From: Acidobacteriota bacterium | GTDB taxonomy: Bacteria; Acidobacteriota; Terriglobia; Bryobacterales; Bryobacteraceae | Assembly: GCA_947470805.1 (NCBI GenBank) | Contig: CANIVU010000007.1 | Span: 1 to 64,000 of the forward strand | Direction: 5' to 3' | DNA length: 64,000 bases | Part shown: positions 55,707 through 64,000 of the stretch, in pieces | How positions within the stretch are numbered: the first letter of the stretch is position 1 | Layout of the letters: each line of letters starts with the position of its first letter | The notes under the pieces: generated by a model | What the model saw: the letters and a program-made list of their open reading frames with translations, nothing else | What the model was told of the DNA's origin: nothing | Database searches by the model: none | Program-made: the position numbers and the translations under genes

Positions 55707-58115
55707 TTACCGCGAATCGCGTGCGTTGCGCGTCGCCGCCCACTCTAGGGCGGCCGATCTGCCCACGGCGGCGTGCATGGCCTTTAGTTCGTTGGGGTCC
55801 AGTTCAATCGGCGCTGGAACGGACGGAATGATTCCCGATGACGCCGTGCGCAAAAGCAGGCCAAATTCTTCACCCGAAACCGGACGGCCCGTCAAATAGC
55901 CCTGGACGTTGTCGCATTGTTCAGCAGAGAGGAATTGGAACTGGTCTTTTTGTTCGACGCCCTCGGCGACCACGGAGAGGCCAAGGTGGTGAGCCATGGT
56001 AATCAAGCCGCGCGCAAGGGCTGCGACACGCGGATCCGTCGTAATCTCAGAAATGAATCCGCGGTCCATCTTGAGCGTATGGCACTTTAGTTGACGCAAG
56101 TTGCTCAGCGATGCCGACCCGGTTCCAAAGTTGTCGATCGCGGTCCGGATACCGGAATCTCCTAACGTCCGGAGTAGCGCCGCGGCGCCATCCACGTTGC
56201 GCATGAGCGACGCTTCCGTCATCTCCAACTCCAGCCATTCGGGCCGTAACCGGGTTTCGTTGAGAATTCGCTGGACCAACTGCGGCAGATCGCGCTGTTG
56301 CAACTGGCGCGCCGACAGGTTCACCGACATGCGTACCGGGGAGAAGCCCACTCGTTGCCACTCGCTATTCTGCGCGCAGGCAGTCCGCAGTACCCATTCG
56401 CCGATCTTTTGGATGAGATCGCTCTTTTCGGCAAGTGGCAGAAAGGTATCGGGGTAGAGAATCTCGCCGTCCGCGCGCCGCCAACGAACCAATGCTTCCA
56501 CGCCCACGATCCGGCCGGTTGCCAAGTGAATAGAAGGTTGGTAATGCAGAAGAAGCTGGCCACGTTCTACGGCCATCTCCAGTTCACTCTTCAACTGATC
56601 TTGCTTGTCGGATTCCTCCAGCATTTCGCGACGGAACAGCGTCACCCGGCCCTTCCCTGCTTTCTTCGAGTGGTACATGGCAATGTCACCAAAATGAAGA
56701 AGCTCATCACTACTGCGGAACGATTCCCTGCTCAACGAGATGCCGATACTTCCACCACTGAGCACTTCCTGCTCCCCGAGTTGGAACGGGGTCAACAGCG
56801 CCTTCAGCATCCGCTCCGCGACCAGGACGGCCTCCTCGGCATCACGCAGAGCACGCAGCAACACCACGAATTCATCACCACCAAACCGGGCAACCACGTC
56901 ATCAGGACGGGCACAGTTTCTTAGACGGCCGGAAACGGCACGCAGGAGCTCGTCGCCCACGTGATGGCCCAGAGTATCGTTGATCTGTTTGAAGCGATCC
57001 AAGTCCAGAAACACAACGGCAAAGAGCGGCGCGCTATTCCCTCGCATCGACTTTTCCTCAACGGCCATTTGCAGATGGCTAAGGAGGAAGCTCCGGTTGG
57101 CCAGTCCCGTCAACGGGTCCTTGAACGTGTCCGTCAAAAGGCGCTTTTCCACCTCAATCAGCGGCGTAATATCGCTGTGAGAGCCAGCCAGTACAGCCGG
57201 TTCCCCATCGGCGTCCCGGATCACCGTACCACGAGCCAGCACCCACAGATAGGTGCCGTCCTTCCGGCGCAGGCGGTGTTCGTTCCGGAACTGAGGCGCA
57301 TCGCCGTGCAAATGGCTGGTCAACTCTTCCCGAAGCCGGGCTACATAGCCCGGATGCACACGGTTCATCCACTCATCCGGATGGTTCTTCAACTCGGATC
57401 GGTCAAAACCCAGAATTGAGGCCCAGGCCGCTGAAAAATGGAAGACATCCCCCTTCAGCTCCCAATACCAGAGTCCGTCCTGGGTACCTTCGACGGCACG
57501 CTCAAGGTACTCCCGGTGGAAACGATCGCCGGATGGCGCCTGCGGCACCTGTCCGAGTGCTTTCCGGCGCCGGCAGTACACGTTCGCTGCCGACAAGGCC
57601 GCGGCACTGACCAGAACGAACGTCCAGTACCAGAAATCCTGAACGGGCAGAACGGGCAACGCAAACCCCAACCACCCGGCGGCGGCCATCCCGATTACAA
57701 CCCAATGCCACACCAGCGAAGGCGATGTAGCGCCGGATACCAGGAATAGAACGGCAATCACGGCTACGGTGGCGGGATTCTCAACAAACCGTAGGCTTGT
57801 GAGCGCATACAGGAGTATCGAGGCAGCCGTCCCAAGGGCGAACACCGGAAGGACCCGGACCGGGATCAGCGTCCGCCTCAGCAGCGCCCAGCATGCAAAA
57901 CAGGTGAGCCCGGTAAAGTAGGCGGCATAACCCGCCGGCCAGACCGGCGCCCCCGGATTGAAAAATACCTCGGCCCCGGAAGTGGCGAGATACACGCAAA
58001 CGACGATTGGCAGGAACGCAAGAAGGCGGGAGTTGGCGGCCGCATTCAGTTCATCCTCAGCACGGGATGCACTGCGTATAATTCCCTCGGTAGTGTGAGG
58101 GTCTAACACTGACAT
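55707..58115 (-). CDS. Membrane PAS-GGDEF-EAL protein
   Basis: The 802-residue protein has about six N-terminal membrane helices (to about residue 180), a PAS domain (about 205-330, YLERAVEGTQDGLWYWELKG to SHSDITPL), a diguanylate cyclase domain with intact GGDEF (FGGDEFVVLL), and an EAL domain with VGVEALVRW. Both catalytic motifs are intact, so it may make or degrade c-di-GMP. With cdaA, the window encodes two cyclic dinucleotide systems. Confidence 0.95.
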   Translation of the reverse strand: MSVLDPHTTEGIIRSASRAEDELNAAANSRLLAFLPIVVCVYLATSGAEVFFNPGAPVWPAGYAAYFTGLTCFACWALLRRTLIPVRVLPVFALGTAASILLYALTSLRFVENPATVAVIAVLFLVSGATSPSLVWHWVVIGMAAAGWLGFALPVLPVQDFWYWTFVLVSAAALSAANVYCRRRKALGQVPQAPSGDRFHREYLERAVEGTQDGLWYWELKGDVFHFSAAWASILGFDRSELKNHPDEWMNRVHPGYVARLREELTSHLHGDAPQFRNEHRLRRKDGTYLWVLARGTVIRDADGEPAVLAGSHSDITPLIEVEKRLLTDTFKDPLTGLANRSFLLSHLQMAVEEKSMRGNSAPLFAVVFLDLDRFKQINDTLGHHVGDELLRAVSGRLRNCARPDDVVARFGGDEFVVLLRALRDAEEAVLVAERMLKALLTPFQLGEQEVLSGGSIGISLSRESFRSSDELLHFGDIAMYHSKKAGKGRVTLFRREMLEESDKQDQLKSELEMAVERGQLLLHYQPSIHLATGRIVGVEALVRWRRADGEILYPDTFLPLAEKSDLIQKIGEWVLRTACAQNSEWQRVGFSPVRMSVNLSARQLQQRDLPQLVQRILNETRLRPEWLELEMTEASLMRNVDGAAALLRTLGDSGIRTAIDNFGTGSASLSNLRQLKCHTLKMDRGFISEITTDPRVAALARGLITMAHHLGLSVVAEGVEQKDQFQFLSAEQCDNVQGYLTGRPVSGEEFGLLLRTASSGIIPSVPAPIELDPNELKAMHAAVGRSAALEWAATRNARDSR

Positions 58116-58198
58116 GAAACTACATTACACACTAACCGAGGCTCCATTTCCATAGACCCGCAAACCTATTTACAATCACCTTCAAGTACTGGTTAGGA

Positions 58199-58216
58199 CT
58201 AAGTTGAATCACTTAG
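58199..58216. repeat. Short inverted repeat in the 58116-58233 gap
   Basis: CTAAGT and ACTTAG are perfect complements around a 6-base loop in the AT-richer gap upstream of the GGDEF-EAL gene and downstream of the propeller gene's stop. It could be an operator or a weak terminator. Confidence 0.4.
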
Positions 58217-58233
58217 AACTCTGGCTCACGGCA

Positions 58234-59631
58234 CTATTTGACGTTACCGCGAAAGCAATAGAGTGCCTCGTCGGTCCGCAAATAGAATTCGCCTTCCGAT
58301 AACGCCGGAGTCGCATAAATCGGCTCGCCAAGGGGTGTAGTGGACAAAACGGCCCACTCGCCACCGGCCCTAAGGACAGCGGCGTTGCCGTCCTCGCTCG
58401 CCAGGTAGACCTTTCCATCCGCGGCGACCGGGGACGAAGAGTAACCGCCAAGCGCACCGGTTATCCGTCCTGTCTTGAGCACCTTGCCCGATTTAGCATC
58501 GATTGACGTCAGAATTCCCCCGTTTTTGACGAAATACAACACACCTTCGTAGACGAGCGGCGTGGGGATGACGGCAGTGAAACTCTTTTCGTAGCGCCAC
58601 AATTCCCTGGGAGCCAGGGCACCTCCCGCGTCGTAGTCCAGCCTATAGGCTACGAGACAATTTGGCCCCATGATCTCTTTCTGTTTGAGGTTCCATTCAT
58701 CTTCGGTGATCACAAGGTCACGGTTGCCAGTGAATCTGGCAATGCCTCCCAGAAACGGATCATCCAGATATTCGTCTTTCGTGAGACGCCCATCGTGGTT
58801 TTTATCCAGTTTTTCCAAGCGCTGAGAAAAAGGCGCCGGAGCATCGGAGCCATAGCCTTGCACGTACAGCACGCCATTATCGATCACCGGGCTGCCAACG
58901 ACGGTCGTGGGCAATCCGCGAAGCGTGGTGGTGCGTTTCCCATCCTTGAGAGAGTAAGCGCCCAACTGGCCGCGGCTGGCCGTGAGAACATACGGCGTTT
59001 TCCCAGCGGGGGCATAGAGCAGCGGGGTTCCCCACGCCTCGCCTTCCTCCCGCTCCTGTTTCCATCGCAGTTCGCCATTGCGCGCGTCGAGCGCTGCGAG
59101 AAAGGAGCCCTCCACCTGATCGGCCAATAGGTAGATATTGGCGCCAGCCAAGACCGGGGCCGCGCCAAGGCCCATCGTCGTATTGAACGGTCCCATGGGA
59201 GCGCGCCATCGCTCCTTCCCGTTCGCGTCGTAGGAGACGAAACCGAAGTCCTTAAAGAACGAGAAGACGTTCTGCCCATCGGTTACCGAGGCGATTGCGG
59301 CGGGGTGATTGAGGCGGTTGGCTTGGAGTTCCGAGGCGCGGTCGACACTCCGTTCCCACAGCAGCTTCCCGGTACGCCGGTCAAAACTCTGCGTGTACAG
59401 TTTCCCATCGGTGTACCCGGTGAGAATGACCTGGGATTTGGTTAGGATCGGAGACGATTTGCCCGGCCGGACCGGCACTCGCCAGACCATGTTCGAATCC
59501 TTACCAAGAGCGTCCGGATATCCGCTGCCGCTGCCGACACCGGATCCGTTCGGACCTCGAAACCGTGTCCATTCTTCGGCAATACCCGCCAACGAGGCTG
59601 TCAGGATTACTGCAAGAAGGAAAGTCCGCAT
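58234..59631 (-). CDS. Secreted PQQ-type propeller with inserted EF-hand
   Basis: The 465-residue product has a signal peptide and PQQ/BamB-like blades (EEWTRFRGPNGSGVG, GELRWKQEREEGEAW, GVLYFVKNGG). Between blades sits LDKNHDGRLTKDEYL, a canonical EF-hand calcium loop (Asp-x-Asn-x-Asp-Gly ... Glu), followed by a second degenerate loop (GNRDLVITEDEW). This arrangement occurs in Planctomycete and acidobacterial proteins of unknown role; calcium control or stabilisation is inferred. Confidence 0.9.
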   Translation of the reverse strand: MRTFLLAVILTASLAGIAEEWTRFRGPNGSGVGSGSGYPDALGKDSNMVWRVPVRPGKSSPILTKSQVILTGYTDGKLYTQSFDRRTGKLLWERSVDRASELQANRLNHPAAIASVTDGQNVFSFFKDFGFVSYDANGKERWRAPMGPFNTTMGLGAAPVLAGANIYLLADQVEGSFLAALDARNGELRWKQEREEGEAWGTPLLYAPAGKTPYVLTASRGQLGAYSLKDGKRTTTLRGLPTTVVGSPVIDNGVLYVQGYGSDAPAPFSQRLEKLDKNHDGRLTKDEYLDDPFLGGIARFTGNRDLVITEDEWNLKQKEIMGPNCLVAYRLDYDAGGALAPRELWRYEKSFTAVIPTPLVYEGVLYFVKNGGILTSIDAKSGKVLKTGRITGALGGYSSSPVAADGKVYLASEDGNAAVLRAGGEWAVLSTTPLGEPIYATPALSEGEFYLRTDEALYCFRGNVK

Positions 59632-59670
59632 TTGGTCAGCGAGTCTATCATGGCGGCGCCGCCCCGCGCG

Positions 59671-60150
59671 TTACTCGGGAAATCGAACGGCCGAAGCCGT
59701 CTTCATGAGTACGTCAAAGTGCTGCGACAGCATTTCAGCGGACAATGCTTCAAACTGCAACAGCACGGCCACACGCACACCCTGCACCACGGCCAGAAGC
59801 GTGTGCCGCCGCGCACCAAGCGTATCCTCGCTGATCACCACCTGGGCCACCACAGCCAGGCCGTTTTCGGTCGTCCCATGGTGTTCCGGCGAGATGCGAA
59901 CGACACTTCGCCCGCGCATGGCTTCCCGCAGTTCACCGCGCAGCGTTCACCGCAAAGAAACAGAGGCCGCCCGATACACGCGCAGGAATGCCTCCTCGAC
60001 CTCCGGGTCCGGCGCCAGATAGATTTCCTGTTCCAGCGACCTGGCCCACACCGGCCATCCGCCCGGAACTCGGACGACGGCGCCACCAAGATCAGCACTG
60101 AAGCCCACGGAACGTAGCGCCAGAAGCAGGAACAGCAACAGAAGTCTCAT
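59671..60150 (-). pseudogene. Secreted protein gene interrupted by an opal codon
   Basis: From the ATG at 60150 a signal peptide (MRLLLLFLLLALRSVGFSA) and 67 codons end in a TGA at 59947-59949, but the same frame continues with TLRGELREAMRGRSVVRIS and a plausible domain to a stop at 59671. Joined, it would be a protein of about 160 residues. No family is recognised. It could also be two small genes, the second starting at 59919. A CGGTGAAC sequence is repeated 14 bases apart at the break. Confidence 0.6.
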
Positions 60151-60183
60151 GCCCTACATAGCGAAATGCGGGGGCGGAAGAAC

Positions 60184-62355
<2,172 letters not shown>

Positions 62356-62425
62356 TGTTTAGTTCCTTCGTTAATTAGCGGCCACTTGCAACGCAGTGCT
62401 CGACGAAGGAAAGGTGTGTCTGGCA

Positions 62426-63430
62426 ATGTCGATTTTCGACTGGGGTTGGAGCTCCGCTTGGACGGAGAGGTTTTCGTCGCATAGGCTGGCCGGATTGGCG
62501 CCCGCACGGGTTGTCGATGGCAGTCGCGGCGTGTATGAATTGGAGACGGACTCGGGCAGGGTTCGCGGGGAGTTGGCGGGACGGCTGGAGTACGCGGTGG
62601 ACTCACCGTTGGAACTCCCCGTTGCCGGGGACTGGGTGGCGGTGACGCCCACGGAGCCGGCGTTGATCGTACACGTGGTGGAGCGGCAATCGCTCTTCAC
62701 CCGGGTGCAGGAGGGGGGACAGCGACAGGCCTTGGCAGCCAACATTGATGTCGCGTTTTTGGTGCGCGGGTTGGACGGCGACTGGAATCCCGCGCGTTTG
62801 GACCGGTATTTGGCGCTGGCGATGGAAGCTGGCGTGCAACCGGTGATCGTTTTGAACAAACGGGATTTATGCGCTGAATCCGCCGCGAGGCATGCCGTTG
62901 CATCGGCGTTGGCGCCGACCGTGCTGCTGAGCGGAACGCTCGATGATCTCGCACCGCTGCTCGGTTCGTTCGTAAAACCGGGACAGACCGCGGCGCTGTT
63001 TGGTTCGAGCGGTGTAGGCAAGTCAACCATCGTAAACGCACTGCTGCGGGAGCAAACACAGGCGATCGGCGAAACGGTGTGCCAGCACACAACCACATCC
63101 CGGACGCTACTCCGGCTTCCGCAGGGATGGCTGCTACTGGACATGCCGGGACTGCGCGCCGTGGGCATCGGTGGAGCCGTTGCCGACGCTTTCGCTGACG
63201 TGGCGCAACTGGCCTCAAGTTGCCGGTTCTCCGATTGCAGTCATGAGGGAGAACCGGGATGCGCGGTGGCGAACGCCATTGCGCCGGAGCGGCTAGCCAA
63301 CTTCCGAAAGTTGCAACGGGAAGCGGCCTACCAGCACCGGCGCGAAGACTCCTCCGCCGCGCGCGCCGAGAAAGAGAGGTGGAAGCAGATCCACGCGGCG
63401 ATGAAGAAGATGCCAAAGAAAGGGCGTTAG
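62426..63430 (+). CDS. rsgA: Ribosome small-subunit-dependent GTPase A
   Basis: The ATG at 62426 with AAGGAAAGG upstream gives 334 residues; a GTG at 62396 is an alternative. An OB-fold (to about residue 95) is followed by the circularly permuted GTPase: NKRD (G4), GSSGVGKST (G1), DMPG (G3), and the zinc knuckle CRFSDCSHEGEPGC. It helps mature the 30S subunit. Confidence 0.94.
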   Translation: MSIFDWGWSSAWTERFSSHRLAGLAPARVVDGSRGVYELETDSGRVRGELAGRLEYAVDSPLELPVAGDWVAVTPTEPALIVHVVERQSLFTRVQEGGQRQALAANIDVAFLVRGLDGDWNPARLDRYLALAMEAGVQPVIVLNKRDLCAESAARHAVASALAPTVLLSGTLDDLAPLLGSFVKPGQTAALFGSSGVGKSTIVNALLREQTQAIGETVCQHTTTSRTLLRLPQGWLLLDMPGLRAVGIGGAVADAFADVAQLASSCRFSDCSHEGEPGCAVANAIAPERLANFRKLQREAAYQHRREDSSAARAEKERWKQIHAAMKKMPKKGR

Positions 63431-64000
63431 CAGTCGACCAGTTTGCCGCCGTTGGCGCGGGATTCGTTCATGCACAGCGTGATGTGGACGCTGGTGGCCG
63501 AATCCCGCGGCATGCAGAGTTCCGGTTGCTTCCCGGCGTTGACGCAGTCGGCAAAATACTGGATTTCAGCGGCGTATCCGTCCACAGTTTCCAGCGCCAG
63601 CGGAGCCGCGTCGCCGGCAGCGTTGTAGAGCGTCGGAGGACGATTGTCGGTAGAGAAGTCAATCGTCCCGCCCTCGGCGGAAACCGTATACTCCATGGAG
63701 AACGGATACGCCTTCGGGTGGTGCCAACCGCCCGTGATGGTCACCGACGGAATGTGATCGTAGTGCAACTGGGCGGTGATCATGTCGAGGCCGATCTCGA
63801 GGTTTTCAAATCCAGTGGCGGAAACGGCGCGGGGTTTGCCGAAGAGGTGGTTGGCAATGTCGACATCGTGAATCAGAAGATCAAAGACGCCGCCGCCGGA
63901 GACGGCCGTGTTCTTCAGCCACTGGCTCCACGCCGGAGCGGCACAACGGCGGCGGAAAAAAGCCGATTTCACGGCGCCAAGATCACCGGAGTCCAACAGC
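63427..64000 (-). CDS. Gfo/Idh/MocA family oxidoreductase (5' end outside window)
   Basis: The frame is open from the window edge to the stop at 63427, so the N-terminal NAD(P)-binding part is missing. The visible C-terminal domain has GGGVFDLLIHDVDIANHLFG with the catalytic His-Asp region, and a terminal VDGYAAEIQYFADCVNAGKQP typical of the family. These enzymes oxidise sugars or inositols. It converges on rsgA with a four-base overlap. Confidence 0.9.
   Translation of the reverse strand, partial: LLDSGDLGAVKSAFFRRRCAAPAWSQWLKNTAVSGGGVFDLLIHDVDIANHLFGKPRAVSATGFENLEIGLDMITAQLHYDHIPSVTITGGWHHPKAYPFSMEYTVSAEGGTIDFSTDNRPPTLYNAAGDAAPLALETVDGYAAEIQYFADCVNAGKQPELCMPRDSATSVHITLCMNESRANGGKLVDC

Overview
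The window looks like chromosomal DNA of a GC-rich Acidobacteriota bacterium of the Solibacter/Bryobacter type. The evidence is the gene families present: a 1448-residue secreted protein with the Solibacter-type C-terminal domain (TIGR03437), an Oar-like TonB-dependent receptor with a carboxypeptidase-regulatory-like N-terminus, paired DUF1592/DUF1552 proteins, two DUF1080 proteins, an ECF sigma factor coupled to a Ser/Thr kinase, and many Tat or Sec exported proteins. No rRNA, tRNA, CRISPR array, transposase, integrase or phage gene was seen, so this reads as ordinary, tightly packed chromosome with no gene-free stretch above 300 bases.

Layout. 1-13.1 kb: a sulfatase / ECF sigma / Ser-Thr kinase operon joined by ATGA overlaps, a LecA-like secreted protein, a class II aldolase with a DUF1080 protein, a small secreted protein with a decayed tandem copy, a membrane protein, a TonB-dependent receptor and a small exported protein. 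At about 13.09 kb the + strand changes abruptly from C-rich to G-rich. 13.1-23.5 kb: sthA, a DUF1592 cytochrome and DUF1552 pair, an oligogalacturonate-lyase-like propeller, a histone-deacetylase-like enzyme, a second DUF1080 protein, and a GT39-type membrane glycosyltransferase broken by one amber codon. 23.5-33.6 kb: eleven tightly packed minus-strand genes running guaD, potABCD, a lipoprotein, two exported proteins, then cdaA-cdaR-glmM, which links polyamine uptake, c-di-AMP synthesis and amino-sugar supply. 33.6-39.2 kb: moxR, lnt, lipA, a SPOR protein, an NfeD-like membrane protein and an M20 peptidase.

39.3-49.6 kb: the TIGR03437 protein, a GT2 glycosyltransferase, a 55-residue membrane protein, a DUF2071 protein, an Nramp-related transporter, and a TPR protein followed directly by a flavoprotein. 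49.6-54.5 kb: a + strand run of a split transketolase, a sensorless histidine kinase, a NarL-type regulator, an amidohydrolase and a secreted protein. 54.5-64 kb: an NHS-type MFS transporter, a PAS-GGDEF-EAL protein, a PQQ-type propeller with an EF-hand, a secreted gene broken by an opal codon, a fused alpha-beta E1 dehydrogenase, rsgA and a partial Gfo/Idh/MocA oxidoreductase.

Most interesting for follow-up: the strand-composition switch at 13.09 kb, the sigma factor that lacks the usual acidic residues and sits beside a kinase, the polyamine/c-di-AMP gene run, and two terminator-like hairpins with GNRA-type loops buried in the first 36 codons of the histidine kinase and histone-deacetylase-like genes. 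All family assignments come from reading motifs; no database search was run.
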